The notes under the pieces are model-generated. The model worked only from the letters and a program-made list of their open reading frames with translations. It was not told the DNA's origin and did no database searches. This document shows, in pieces, positions 18,634-28,258 of a stretch of 64,000 nt of DNA. Where the stretch lies: assembly GCF_036014115.1 (NCBI RefSeq), contig NZ_CP107913.1:9132501-9196500 (forward strand), read 5' to 3'. The position numbers and the translations under genes are program-made. Positions within the stretch are counted from its first letter, which is position 1. Every line of letters starts with the position of its first letter. The stretch comes from Streptomyces sp. NBC_00448 (lineage in GTDB: Bacteria > Actinomycetota > Actinomycetes > Streptomycetales > Streptomycetaceae).

Positions 18634-19436
18634 ATGGGCGCCAAGACCGAGCTGTTCCATGCCGTTCCCGCCGACGTTCGGCCCTACCTGACAGAGCTCG
18701 TACGCCGCACGGGCGAGGTGTGCGGCCCCCGGCTGACCGGGGTGGTCGCGGTCGGTTCCCTCGCGCTCGGCGACTACCGGCACGGCCGCAGTGACATCGA
18801 CGTCACGGTCGTCGTGGAGGGCCCGCCTCCGGCCGCGGCCCTGCGGGCACTGGCCGACGCACTCGATCACCGGCGGCTGCCCTGCCCGGCGGCGGGGCTG
18901 GAACTGGTCGTCTACGCAGCGGACTTCGCCCGTGTCCCGTCCGGGGCGGCCGGCTATCTGCTGGATCTCAACACCGGCGCCCAACTGCCGGGCCGGGCCG
19001 CCTTCGACACGGGCGGGGCCCCGTCGTTCTGGTACGTCATCGACCGCTCCGTGGCCCACCAGGACGGTATCGCGCTCTACGGCCCGCCCGCATCGGAGGT
19101 GATCGCGGCGCCCCGGCCGACGGACCTGTACACCGCGATCCGGGACTCGGTGCGCGAACACGGCGACGGTGAGGGGCATCTCGCCGACAACCGGGGGTCC
19201 TCAACGGCTGCCGCTCCGTGGTCTACTGCCGCACCGGGCGCTGGTTCGCCAAGCGCGACGCGGCCGGGCAGGTCGCCGCCGCGGAGGAGGAGTTCCGTCC
19301 GCTGATCGAGGCCGCGGTCCGCAGCTTCGAACGTCCACGCGCCGCCGCGCTGCCCCTGCCCGGTCCGCAGGTCCGGGCGTTCCTCGCCTGGGTGCGCGCC
19401 CGTGTCGAGGAGAACGCCGCGGCGGCCGGCGCCTGA
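18634..19436 (+). pseudogene. AadA-like aminoglycoside nucleotidyltransferase, frameshifted
   Basis: From ATG 18634 the protein carries a nucleotidyltransferase core (VAVGSLALGDYRHGRSDIDV: G-S plus D-x-D) and a helical middle. After GHLADN (about 19190) the matching continuation, LNGCRSVVYCRTGRWFAKRD and a C-terminal helix to the stop at 19436, lies in another frame. A one-base change in the run of five G near 19193-19197 explains this. In-frame, the product would resemble ANT(3'')-type adenylyltransferases of about 267 residues. It could be an assembly error rather than a true pseudogene. Confidence 0.6.
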
Positions 19437-19592
19437 CAGGGCATGGTCGCGGTGGACGCCCTCCAGGTCGCCGTGCCGGCGGCGCAGCCGGTCCCGGACA
19501 GCGCCGGGCCGGTTCCTCGACGACGAGCGCGGCGCGTTCGCGGGAGCCGGCGCCCTGGTGACGGAAGCCCGGTCAGGTTCCCGTAGCGCCGC

Positions 19593-22439
19593 CTACACGT
19601 TGAACGTCTTCTTGGCCGGGTTCGTCGCCAGAGCGTTCTCGTTGAAGACCACCTGTACGCCGTCACCGTGCAGCGTGGACCGCGCCGTGTCGAGCTTCCA
19701 CCCGTCGACACGGATCGCGAGGCTCTCGCGCAGGTCGTCGGTCATCCCCGGAACGGAGATCTTCACCCGCGCGGTCCCTCCGGGCACGATGTTGAGGTAG
19801 TTGTCGGTGCAGAACACGGGAAGGACCCGCGCCCCGGTCTTCTTGTCGAAGACCTGCAGGTGCGTCATCAGCGCGACCGAGGTACCCGCGTTCTTCGCCA
19901 CGACGGTGACTTCCGTCTGTGCCTTGTCGACGTCCCTGGCCGACGCGGAGACGGAGATCACCGCCGGCTTCATCGTGTCGAGGTCGGTATAGGTGTTGTC
20001 GCCACCGGACCTGTCGTACCAGTAGAAGTTCTCGGCGATGACGGCCGAGTGCGGGTCGGTCAGGGTGAGGCGCACGAAACAGACAGCAGTGGACGCCGCG
20101 CTGATGCTCGACGACAGGTTCGCCACCGTCTTGACGGACGCCGGCTGCACGCCACTGGCCGCGACCACCGTGGAACTGCTCACGCTGCCGTCGAGATCGC
20201 GGATCTCGACGGTGACCTTGCCGCTGATCGGTTGAGCGGTGTGATTGGCGAGGACCAGGTCGCGGGTGGAGGCGTCCATGATGACGTTGACCCGGCGGCA
20301 GCCGTGCTGCACGGCGTAGAATGACGAGTGCGCTTCGAGGTCGTGGCTGTACATCTGCCAGACGAAGCTCGGCTGCGCCGGGTTCGTCATCCACATGATC
20401 ACGCCGGTGGCGGGGTCGGGGACCGATGTCGAGCTCGGGCCGAGCATCATCGATGACGGTGCCTCGTAGATGGCCTTGGTGCACTCGTAGTTCATCAGCT
20501 GCGACTTGCGTGCGAAGTCGGGCAGGTTCCGCACTTCGCCGTAACGGCTCTCGGTGAGGGCGATGTAGCCGGCGCCGCCGCCGTTCCCGCCGTTCCCGTT
20601 GACGTCGCGGTCGGCCCAGTAGTCGTCCGGCGTCTCCCATGAGGACTCGGGAAGCATCGACTGGATGAACTCCAGCGTGGGGATCGAGTAGGAGCCGATC
20701 TCGTTGCGGAACGGGTTGGACTGGGTCGACCTGGTGCGGGCGAGGCTGAACTCGGAGCTGGGCGTCTCCCACTGGTAGGGCCCTCCCGAGGAGAAGCCCT
20801 TGATCGCGTTCGTTCCCGTGTCGCCCGCCGAGCTCGTCAGGCTGACCCGTTGCGGATCGAGCTCCTGGACCAACCGGTCGAGGGCGTCCACCATTTCCTG
20901 CGGCGGCGACTTCTCGTTCCCGCCGCACCACAGCAGGATCGAGGGGTGGTTGCGGTAGTTGACGATGCAGTCGCGGATGTTGTCGATGTCGCGCTGGATG
21001 TTGCTGGCGGCCGGACCTTCGGAGGAGAAGAAGAACTCCTCCCAGACCAGGATGCCGTACTCGTCGCAGGCCGCGAAGAAGTCCTCGGTCGTGCTCTGCC
21101 CGTTCCAGTTGCGGATGAGGTTGAGGTTGGCGTCCCGGTGCAGCCGTACCTGGTTGCGCAGCCGTTCCCGCGGGGTCCGCTTCAGCGCCTCGTCCAGCCC
21201 CCAGTTGCCCCCCATCACCAGGATGGGCAGGTTGTTGATCCTGATGCGCAGTTGCTGGTCGGCGTTGACGTACTCGATGCGCCGCACGCCGAACTTCAGC
21301 TCGCGCTGGTCCGACACTGCGCCGCCGGCCGCCAACTCCAGCTGGAGGGTGTAGAGATAGGGCTCGCCGTAGCCGTTGGGCCACCAGAGCTTGGGAGCGG
21401 CGAGTCTGAGCCCGGGGATGTCGGCGGAGGTCAGGCTCACCGACGTCGTCCCGGGCTCGACGGTGATCTCGTGCCGGAGCCGGATCTTGTCGATCGACCC
21501 GGTCACGGTGGCGGCCACCGCCTTGCCGGCCGCGTTGTCGCAGGTGAGGGTGAGCGCGATCTCGGCGCTGCCCAGGTCGTCGCTCAACGTGGTGTCGACC
21601 GATACGTCCTTCAGGCGTATCTCGCCGGTGGTGAACCAGGAGGCGGGCTGCCAGATCCCCATGTTGCGGTCCGGGATGGTCGGCAGCCAGTCCCATCCGG
21701 CGGTGCAGAAGAACGACGGGCCGTTCTTGAGGGTGGCACCGGTGGAGCCGCCGTTGCGACCGCCGCGCGTCACCCCGCTCGTGTAGCTCGGCAACGAAGG
21801 GGGGTCGGTGAAGTCGAGCTTGCCGATACGCACCGCCAGGTAGGCCGTGCGGCCTGCCGTGGAGTGACCCTGCTGGGCCCTGGCGATCAGCTCGGTCACG
21901 TCGAAGACGCCACGATGGAAGGCCCCCTCGATACTCCCCACCGAGGTGCCGTTCAGCCAGATCCGCGCGCTGTAGCTGATGCCGTCGAAGCGCAGCCAGA
22001 AACGCTGCCCCGGCACCAGTTCCGGCACGTCGAACTCGGTGCGGTACCAGTAGTCGGTGTCCTTGAGGGTGTCCGGCACCGCATCGGTGACGATCCTGCC
22101 GTAGAAGGGGTCGGGATACGTGCCGTTCTTGATCACGCTGGTGAGTGGGGTGCCCGGGACGACCGCGGGCGCCATCGTCTTCACTTCCGCGCCGCTCGCC
22201 AACTGCTCGCCGCTCGCGGCGGGGATCTCGTTGGTCGCCTGGAACGTCCAGGAACCTGCGATGAGTTCGCCGCTCACGAGTCCGCCCTTCTGCACGTGAC
22301 CAGCCGGCCGGGCATCGGCCGACCCGGCGACAGCCGGCTGGGCGCTCGCCGTCGCGGGGTCGCCGGCGGCAGCCAGCACACCGCCGCCCACCACAGCCAT
22401 GCCGCCGGTCAGAAAATTCCGTCGGTCGATGCCACTCAT
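19593..22439 (-). CDS. Tat-exported GH2 glycoside hydrolase (beta-mannosidase/exo-beta-glucosaminidase type)
   Basis: 948 residues from ATG 22439 with GAGGGG about 8 bases upstream. The N-terminus has a twin-arginine signal (DRRNFLTGG plus a hydrophobic stretch). A sugar-binding domain follows (YWYRTEFDVPE, RIWLNGTSVGSIEGAFHRGVFDVT), then an Ig-like domain and the TIM barrel. The acid/base Glu lies in ILLWCGGNEKSPP (N-E), and the WEEFFF segment and the later YECTKAIYEAPS region match the beta-mannosidase branch. C-terminal Ig-like domains complete the protein. The LacI operator upstream is shared with the GH76 gene, which favours a role in mannan or related hemicellulose use. Confidence 0.85.
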   Translation of the reverse strand: MSGIDRRNFLTGGMAVVGGGVLAAAGDPATASAQPAVAGSADARPAGHVQKGGLVSGELIAGSWTFQATNEIPAASGEQLASGAEVKTMAPAVVPGTPLTSVIKNGTYPDPFYGRIVTDAVPDTLKDTDYWYRTEFDVPELVPGQRFWLRFDGISYSARIWLNGTSVGSIEGAFHRGVFDVTELIARAQQGHSTAGRTAYLAVRIGKLDFTDPPSLPSYTSGVTRGGRNGGSTGATLKNGPSFFCTAGWDWLPTIPDRNMGIWQPASWFTTGEIRLKDVSVDTTLSDDLGSAEIALTLTCDNAAGKAVAATVTGSIDKIRLRHEITVEPGTTSVSLTSADIPGLRLAAPKLWWPNGYGEPYLYTLQLELAAGGAVSDQRELKFGVRRIEYVNADQQLRIRINNLPILVMGGNWGLDEALKRTPRERLRNQVRLHRDANLNLIRNWNGQSTTEDFFAACDEYGILVWEEFFFSSEGPAASNIQRDIDNIRDCIVNYRNHPSILLWCGGNEKSPPQEMVDALDRLVQELDPQRVSLTSSAGDTGTNAIKGFSSGGPYQWETPSSEFSLARTRSTQSNPFRNEIGSYSIPTLEFIQSMLPESSWETPDDYWADRDVNGNGGNGGGAGYIALTESRYGEVRNLPDFARKSQLMNYECTKAIYEAPSSMMLGPSSTSVPDPATGVIMWMTNPAQPSFVWQMYSHDLEAHSSFYAVQHGCRRVNVIMDASTRDLVLANHTAQPISGKVTVEIRDLDGSVSSSTVVAASGVQPASVKTVANLSSSISAASTAVCFVRLTLTDPHSAVIAENFYWYDRSGGDNTYTDLDTMKPAVISVSASARDVDKAQTEVTVVAKNAGTSVALMTHLQVFDKKTGARVLPVFCTDNYLNIVPGGTARVKISVPGMTDDLRESLAIRVDGWKLDTARSTLHGDGVQVVFNENALATNPAKKTFNV

Positions 22440-22637
22440 CGCGATCCCCTCTGACTGTTGCGCCGGAGCCGTCAAGAACGTGAATGCGGGAACATGAACG
22501 GATGAGCGCGTCGGGTTCAGGCCGGCGCCGACGGAGTGACCCGCGCGCCGCGTTCCCGCCGGAGCAACCCGGTCACGGTTCTGTGGTGAGCACGCTGGTA
22601 CGTCGACAGTGGAGAAAAACGGGAAGGATGGGGGAGT

Positions 22638-22651
22638 TGACAACGTTGTCA
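22638..22651. promoter_or_regulatory. LacI-type operator upstream of the GH2 gene
   Basis: TGACAACGTTGTCA is a perfect 14-bp palindrome with the central CG step typical of LacI/GalR-family operators. It lies about 200 bp upstream of the GH2 start. The same core recurs at 26534-26545 before the GH76 gene. Confidence 0.7.
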
Positions 22652-22966
22652 TCCGATCTTTGAAAGAATGTCACGCCATCCGGGGTGCGTCAAGCGTCTG
22701 GACTCAACTCCCTGCGCTGCCCGTGCGGTGGGCGCGCTCTTCCGGTCCCCGGGGTGGGCGGCGAGGCTTGTGACGCAAGGGTGGCCAGGGTCCCACCAGT
22801 CCTCGGAGGTCTTGCGGAGGGACCGGCGGGCAACGTCTCTCCATCCCCTCCAGGCGGATCGACAAAGGTTCGGACCTCGGACGGCGTGGGCTGGTTCCGG
22901 CGGCACGGCGGTGCGGACCCGAGCGGTGAGAAGGAACGCTCGCCGGCCGGCGCCACACGGAGTGCG

Positions 22967-23896
22967 CTACCTGGGTTCGACGAAGTCCCCTGGTCGATCC
23001 CGCTGCTGGATCGCCGAGGCGGCGCGGTGCAGCTCGGCAAGGACCGCGCGGACGGCCTTGCGGGCGACACGCTCGGGTCGGTGGAGAACGTCTATGCGGC
23101 GCCGGGCGGGCACTCCGTCCAGCGGCCTGAGGACGACTTCGGGGTGGACCCGGGCGGTCCAGCGGGGCATCAACGCCAGGCCGCCGCCGGCGGCCACGGC
23201 TTCCGCCGCCACCGCGAACTCGTTGATCCTGTGGACGATGTCGAGCCGGCGGTCGGCGGCACCGGCGATCGCCTCGATGGTCGCCATCAGCGGGTAGCCG
23301 TCGTGCACCGCGATCCACGGCTGGTCCGCCACGTCTCCGGGCGTGAGCGACGACTTCGCGGCCAGCGGGTGGCCGACGGGCAGCGCGACATCGAGGGGCT
23401 CGCGCAGCAGCGTGCCGGAGACGACCGTGACCGGCCAGGGCGGCCCGTGGTCGAGGCGGTGGGCGATCACCAGGTCGTAGCCGCGCGTCAGCGCGGGGAA
23501 GCGGTCCTGCGCGACGTCTTCGTCGGCGAGCGTCAGGCGTGGGCGGTCCTGGCCCGCGTGGCTGCGAAGCAGGAAGGGGAACCACGCGGAGGCGGCGCTG
23601 TGGAAGGCGGCAACCGAGACGGCACCGTCCTCCTGCGTGGTGTAGTCGTCGATCGTACGGCGCGCCCGGGCCAGGGCGCTTTCCACCTCGATCGCCGCGG
23701 CGGCCAGCGCCTGCCCGGCTTCGGTCAACACGACCCGGCGTCCGGCGCGCTCGGTGAGCGGGACGGGGGCCGAGCGCTGGAGCAGCCGCAGTTGCTGGGA
23801 GATCGCCGACGGTGTCACATACAGAGCCTCGGCGACCGCGCTGACACTGCCCAGTTCGCCCAGCTCGCGCAGGATTCGCAGTTGACGTTCATCCAT
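22967..23896 (-). CDS. LysR family transcriptional regulator
   Basis: About 309 residues. The N-terminal winged helix (DERQLRILRELGELGSVSAVAEAL, SAISQQLRLLQ) is followed by a linker helix and a periplasmic-binding-like effector domain (LTLADEDVAQDR to the end). ATG 23896 is chosen; a TTG two codons upstream is possible. It is divergent from the EamA exporter gene with about 60 bp between, so it very likely controls that transporter. The effector is unknown. Confidence 0.9.
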   Translation of the reverse strand: MDERQLRILRELGELGSVSAVAEALYVTPSAISQQLRLLQRSAPVPLTERAGRRVVLTEAGQALAAAAIEVESALARARRTIDDYTTQEDGAVSVAAFHSAASAWFPFLLRSHAGQDRPRLTLADEDVAQDRFPALTRGYDLVIAHRLDHGPPWPVTVVSGTLLREPLDVALPVGHPLAAKSSLTPGDVADQPWIAVHDGYPLMATIEAIAGAADRRLDIVHRINEFAVAAEAVAAGGGLALMPRWTARVHPEVVLRPLDGVPARRRIDVLHRPERVARKAVRAVLAELHRAASAIQQRDRPGDFVEPR

Positions 23897-23959
23897 CCGC
23901 AAGAGTGTAGGGCTCCTACAACTTCACTTGAGAAGGTGGTCCTACCCTTCAATGTCCGG

Positions 23960-24919
23960 ATGAGGAAGCGTGGGAGCATGCCCGCTTCCCGCCGCGTCGA
24001 CGCGGTACTTCTGCTGGTCGCGCTTGTCTGGGGCTCCAGCTATCTCGCGGCCAAGACGGCCACGGCCGCGCTCCCGGTCATCACGGTGCTGTTCGCCCGG
24101 TACGCGATCTCCGCGCTCGCGTGCGGCGCCGTTGTCGCCTCACGCCGCCGAACGCGCCGCCGAACGCGCCGCTGGACCGGCGAGGAGGTCCGTCTCGGCT
24201 CGCTGCTGGGAGTCACGCAGGCGCTGGTGCTCGTGGTGGAGACCTTCGGGGTGGCGCGTACCAGCGCCGCGAACGCCGGGCTGATCATCAGCCTGACCAT
24301 TGTGCTGACGCCGATGCTGGATCGCACCGGCAAGCGGAGGCTGCCCTGGACGTTCTTCCTCAGCGCCGGCCTCTGCGTCCTGGCCGTCGGGCTGCTCACC
24401 TCGAGCACCGGATTCCACACCCCGCGGCTCGGAGACGCACTGATGCTCACCGCCGCGGTGGTCCGGGCCGGGCATGTCACCCTCGTCGGACGGCTGACGG
24501 AGGGTCGATCCGTGGACCCGCTGCACCTGACGACCATGCAGACCGTCCTGGGGTCGGCCCTGTTCCTGGTGCCCGCTGCCTTCCACGCCTCCGATCTGGC
24601 CCACAGCAGTTCCGCCACCTGGATCGAACTGGTCTACCTCGCCCTGTTCTGCAGCGTCCTCGCCTTCCTCGCCCAGACCTGGGCCGTGCAGGGAACCTCC
24701 GCCAGCCGCGCGAGTCTGCTGCTCGGCACCGAACCGATCTGGGCCGTGGCCATCGGAATCGGTTTCGGCGGTGAACGGCTGACCTTCTGGGCGGCCCTCG
24801 GAGCGACACTCATGATCATCGGCATCTACTGGGGACAGGCCGTCGAACGCACCCACCGCACCGCTCCCGCACAGATCCACGAAGAGCCTGCGGCGGTGAC
24901 GGCCGGCGCGCAGCCCTGA
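23960..24919 (+). CDS. EamA/DMT superfamily exporter
   Basis: About 319 residues with ten predicted transmembrane helices in two EamA repeats (first helix VDAVLLLVALVWGSSYLAAKT with the conserved W-G-S-x-Y/F; second repeat beginning near RLGDALMLTAAVVRAGHV). The conserved Glu-Pro of the second repeat is in LLLGTEPIWAVAIG. It probably exports a metabolite or amino acid across the plasma membrane. The divergent LysR gene is its likely regulator. A second ATG six codons in is an alternative start. Confidence 0.9.
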   Translation: MRKRGSMPASRRVDAVLLLVALVWGSSYLAAKTATAALPVITVLFARYAISALACGAVVASRRRTRRRTRRWTGEEVRLGSLLGVTQALVLVVETFGVARTSAANAGLIISLTIVLTPMLDRTGKRRLPWTFFLSAGLCVLAVGLLTSSTGFHTPRLGDALMLTAAVVRAGHVTLVGRLTEGRSVDPLHLTTMQTVLGSALFLVPAAFHASDLAHSSSATWIELVYLALFCSVLAFLAQTWAVQGTSASRASLLLGTEPIWAVAIGIGFGGERLTFWAALGATLMIIGIYWGQAVERTHRTAPAQIHEEPAAVTAGAQP

Positions 24920-25089
24920 GCCCCGAGCGTCCACGGCGTCATCGCCCCGGGATGCGATGAGGGGCTTCCCGTATCTGAGGAACTGCTCCCCGCAGGGGCA
25001 GCGCCGTTGGCGGGCCCGGCGATACACCGTTCCCTTCTGCGGGAAACCGGCCCAGCGATCCTGAGCTGGCGGACGCCCACGCTACGTTC

Positions 25090-25308
25090 ATGGACAGCCT
25101 CCGCCGACTGATCGACGAACTCGACAGCATGCACGCCCCAGACAACGGCTCCAGCCCCCGGCCTACGTAGAGGTCCCCCCGGAGTGGAAGCGTTCTGACC
25201 CCGAGAGGTACCAGCAGACGTTGGCCGACCTGTCTGGGGCTCGTGACGCCTTCCTTGAGGCGCGCACCGAATTCATGAACTCGCCGAACCGCAGAGGCTT
25301 CTTGAGCT
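25090..25308 (+). pseudogene. Small hypothetical gene, frame-disrupted
   Basis: ATG 25090 opens MDSLRRLIDELDSMHAPDNG and meets a stop (TAG) near 25170. The adjacent frame continues VEVPPEWKRSDPERYQQTLA and FMNSPNRRGFLS to a stop at 25308. Codon usage is gene-like across both halves, so this is probably one short gene with a frameshift. I do not recognise the family. Confidence 0.4.
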
Positions 25309-25389
25309 GAGCGAGACCCAGTCCAGTCCGGCTGGTGCGGACAGGGCACTTTTCCCGGCAACGGACCCACGGGCGTCTGTCGGACCTGG

Positions 25390-25977
25390 ATGGCAGAGTG
25401 GCCGGTCATGGAAACGGAAGCCTTCTGGCACCTTATACAGGCCGCACGCTCGCGCACCACGGCGGAAGGCTCCTTCGACCGGACACTGGTCGAAACACTG
25501 ACAGCACGCTCGAAGCGCGAGATCCTTGAGTATCAGGAGCGCTTCGACGCACTCCGTGGCGCACTGTATCGCTGGGACGTCTGGGCAGCGGCATACCTGA
25601 TCGGCGGCGGCTGCTCTGACGACAGCTTCACCGACTTCCGCGCGGGCGTCATTGCCGAAGGACGGGCCTGGTATGAGCGCGTAGCCGCCAATCCCGACAG
25701 CCTGGCAGAGCACCCACTCGTCGCCGCAACAGCTGAGGCGGGCGAGGACCACATCCTCTTCGACGAGGAAGTGAACTACGCCGCATCCGATGCGTTCGGG
25801 CGACTGACCGGTGACAGGCACGACTTCTACGAGGCATGGGACCAGTACCGAAAGGCCCAACCTCATGAGCGGGCCGAGCAGGACATGGGCGAGGACTTCG
25901 ACTTCGACGACGACGAGCAGATGCACCGCCGACTGCCCCGCCTCGCTGCGCTCTACCTCACGGACAACCCCGTATGA
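25390..25977 (+). CDS. DUF4240 domain protein
   Basis: 195 residues. The start METEAFWHLIQAARS (ATG 25408) or the ATG at 25390 opens a helical protein with the DUF4240 pattern: W at the start, QERFDALRGALYRWDVWAAA YLIGGG in pieces, FTDFRAGVIAEGRAWYE, then NPDSLAEHP. The end is acidic. The function of the family is unknown; its members resemble molybdenum-metabolism or toxin-immunity regulators in some genomes, but nothing here decides that. Confidence 0.75.
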   Translation: MAEWPVMETEAFWHLIQAARSRTTAEGSFDRTLVETLTARSKREILEYQERFDALRGALYRWDVWAAAYLIGGGCSDDSFTDFRAGVIAEGRAWYERVAANPDSLAEHPLVAATAEAGEDHILFDEEVNYAASDAFGRLTGDRHDFYEAWDQYRKAQPHERAEQDMGEDFDFDDDEQMHRRLPRLAALYLTDNPV

Positions 25978-26533
25978 GGATAGGAGACGAACACCTGACG
26001 ACCAGCCGGCTACCCGCTGGTCAGCGGGTTCTCCGTCGGTGCCCCTCGGTTCGGCAGGCCCGGAGGAACCCAGGGGTGCTCCGGTACCGTTCTAGAGGCA
26101 CGATCCGTGAGTTCGGCTACGAGACCCCTCCAGAAAGCTTGAACCCACCGCCTTCCGCCTGGGCACGCAGTTCCTCGACGCGGCCCGGCCATCGCCGAAG
26201 GCTTCCTCCGGCGCCTGGCGTTCGCGCAGCCCTTCATCCTGCCGCTTGATCGCGGCGCGGACGGCCGGGGCGAGTCGGTCGCCCTGTTCCGCCGTGCCGG
26301 CCTGGAGCGCGGCGAGTGCCTGGAGGTAGCGATCTGAGGCGCCCTCGCGGGTGCGCACCGGCGGATCGGGGACGAGGCCGGCGGATCGGGGACGAGGCGG
26401 GCGCGGCACGGGACTTGGCGCCCGACCGGAGGTTTGGCGGGACCGCCGTGGAGGTAGATCAGTCGGCGACGCATCGAGAACCGGCCAACCCGCCCACCCG
26501 TCCCCTCGCACGCGCGCAACGACGGTTCGGTTG
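25978..26533. other. Intergenic stretch, no gene
   Basis: 556 bp with no supported gene; only the 20-bp tandem duplication at 26359-26398 and, at its end, the LacI-type operator of the GH76 gene stand out. Confidence 0.5.
26359..26398. repeat. Two-copy 20-bp tandem repeat
   Basis: The unit CCGGCGGATCGGGGACGAGG occurs twice directly adjacent. It looks like a simple local duplication. Confidence 0.8.
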
Positions 26534-26545
26534 GACAACGTTGTC
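26534..26545. promoter_or_regulatory. LacI-type operator upstream of the GH76 gene
   Basis: GACAACGTTGTC, a perfect 12-bp palindrome identical to the core before the GH2 gene, 47 bp upstream of the GH76 start codon. The position suits repression of initiation. Confidence 0.75.
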
Positions 26546-26592
26546 ACGACGTCCTGCCGCGCCCCGCGGCAGGCAGAATGGAGGCGCTCTTC

Positions 26593-27819
26593 ATGCGCTC
26601 ACGCCGTCTGAAACTCTCCCTGACCGGCGCTGTCGTGGCGGCACTCGCCGCCGGAACCACCGCCGCGGCCTCTCCCGGCGCGGCCCGCCCCGCGGACTCG
26701 CACCGGGTGGCATCACCGGCCCACGCGAGCACGGCCGCCGCGAGCACGGCCCGCGTGAACGCGGCCCGCGCGACCGCGACCTACGCCGCACTGGAGAAGT
26801 ACCTGGGCACGACGGACGGTTCCGGTCTCTTCCACGAGCAGTATCCGGTGGCGGCGGGCGACAACCCGTACTCGTACGAGTGGCCGCTGTCCCAGGTCCA
26901 CGTCGCGGCCCTGGACATCTCGACGGTCGACCCCCGCTTCCGGACGAAGCTGGCCGCGGTGGACCAGGCCCAGGAGCACTACTGGAACGCCGCCGGCGGC
27001 ACGACAGGGGTGGCCGGTTACGACTCCTACGTGATCGCCCCGTACGGAGCGGGCGGCGACCTGTTCTACGACGACAACGAGTGGGTGGGACTGGAGAAGG
27101 TCCAGGACTACCTCCGGCACCACGACCGTTCGGCGCTGTCGCGGGCCGAGCAGATCTTCTCGCTGGTCGAGTCCGGATGGGACACCGATCCGAGCCATCC
27201 CGCACCCGGTGGCGTGTTCTGGACCCAGGCCGCCTGGAGCACCGACCGCAACACCGTCTCCAACATGCCCGCCGCCGAACTCGGGCTGCGGCTCTACCAG
27301 ATCACCGGCAAGCGCAGCTATCTGGACAACGCCAAGCGGTTCTACGACTGGACCGACGCCAACCTGCAGAGCCCGAACGGGCTGTACTGGGACAACGTCA
27401 AGCTGACGGGCGACATCGACCGGACGATCTGGTCCTACAACCAGGGGGTGCCGATCGGCGTCAACGTCCTCCTCTACCAGGTGACGCACGACCGCACGTA
27501 CCTGGCGCGGGCCCAGCGGATCGCCGACGCGGCGTACGACTACTTCGTCACCGGCGACCGGCTGAAGGGCCAGCCGATCTACTTCAACTCGATCTTCTTC
27601 AAGAACCTCCTGCTGCTGGAGTCCGTCACCGGCGGCGACAGGTACCAGCAGGCGACGGCCGCGTACGCCGACTGGGTGTGGACCAGCGCCCGCGACCCGA
27701 AGACCGGCCTGGTGCACTTCGACAGCGGCGGCACCACGCAGTCGATCCAGCAGGCCGCCGCGGCGCAGATCTACGCGGTGCTCGCCTGGCCGCGGTCGAA
27801 GTGGCCGACCCTGTACTGA
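26593..27819 (+). CDS. Secreted GH76-family (alpha-1,6-mannanase-like) hydrolase
   Basis: 408 residues. ATG 26593 has GGAGG about 9 bases upstream, better than ATG 26578. The signal peptide (LSLTGAVVAALAAGTTAAAS) is followed by an (alpha/alpha)6 barrel. The adjacent Asp pair of GH76 is in LFYDDNEWVGLEK, and QAAWSTDRNTVSNMPAAELG and YWDNVKLTGDIDRTIWSYNQG match family helices. GH76 enzymes cut alpha-1,6-mannan backbones of yeast walls or mycobacterial lipomannan. The shared LacI operator couples it to the GH2 gene. The C-terminus ends without a binding module. Confidence 0.85.
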   Translation: MRSRRLKLSLTGAVVAALAAGTTAAASPGAARPADSHRVASPAHASTAAASTARVNAARATATYAALEKYLGTTDGSGLFHEQYPVAAGDNPYSYEWPLSQVHVAALDISTVDPRFRTKLAAVDQAQEHYWNAAGGTTGVAGYDSYVIAPYGAGGDLFYDDNEWVGLEKVQDYLRHHDRSALSRAEQIFSLVESGWDTDPSHPAPGGVFWTQAAWSTDRNTVSNMPAAELGLRLYQITGKRSYLDNAKRFYDWTDANLQSPNGLYWDNVKLTGDIDRTIWSYNQGVPIGVNVLLYQVTHDRTYLARAQRIADAAYDYFVTGDRLKGQPIYFNSIFFKNLLLLESVTGGDRYQQATAAYADWVWTSARDPKTGLVHFDSGGTTQSIQQAAAAQIYAVLAWPRSKWPTLY

Positions 27820-28258
27820 GCCGTCTGCCGTCTGCCGCCCGCAGCCCGGGACCCGGCCGCGCACCGAGCCAACTCCCTTGCGCGGCTGGGCACTCGGGCC
27901 ACCGGGCCACCGGGCCACCGGACCGGCGTACGCGGTACCGGCAGCGCAGGGGAGAGGGCGGGATCGGCGCGGCGAGGCGAGGGCGTCGGCCGGTGACCGC
28001 CTTCCGCCGCGCCGATCCCGCCGGCGAGCGGGTTCATGTACCGCGGCTGAGCTTGTCCTTCGACCTCCGTCTCAGGTCGAGGGCCGTACGATCTCCACCC
28101 TCTGAAGGTCAGGAGTGGGTCCTGGCGGTCGACGTGACCAACTGGCGGATCTCGCCGATCGCTTGGCAGACGCTGAACCGCCGCGCGTTGCTCAGGCACC
28201 GACGTGGCCGCGGCGGCGGGCGGACGTGGGGCGAGGGCCGACCGGCTGAGGGGGTGGA
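27820..28258. other. Intergenic stretch, no gene
   Basis: 439 bp between convergent genes. It contains a short run of the 9-bp unit GCCACCGGG at about 27897-27924 and no supported gene. Confidence 0.5.

Noticed and set aside
20850-22454. 534-residue plus-strand frame over the GH2 gene
   Set aside because: Codon-bias shadow; the GH2 reading has full domain structure and a Tat signal.
26359-26398. Tandem repeat as CRISPR
   Set aside because: Only two adjacent copies without spacers and no cas genes.
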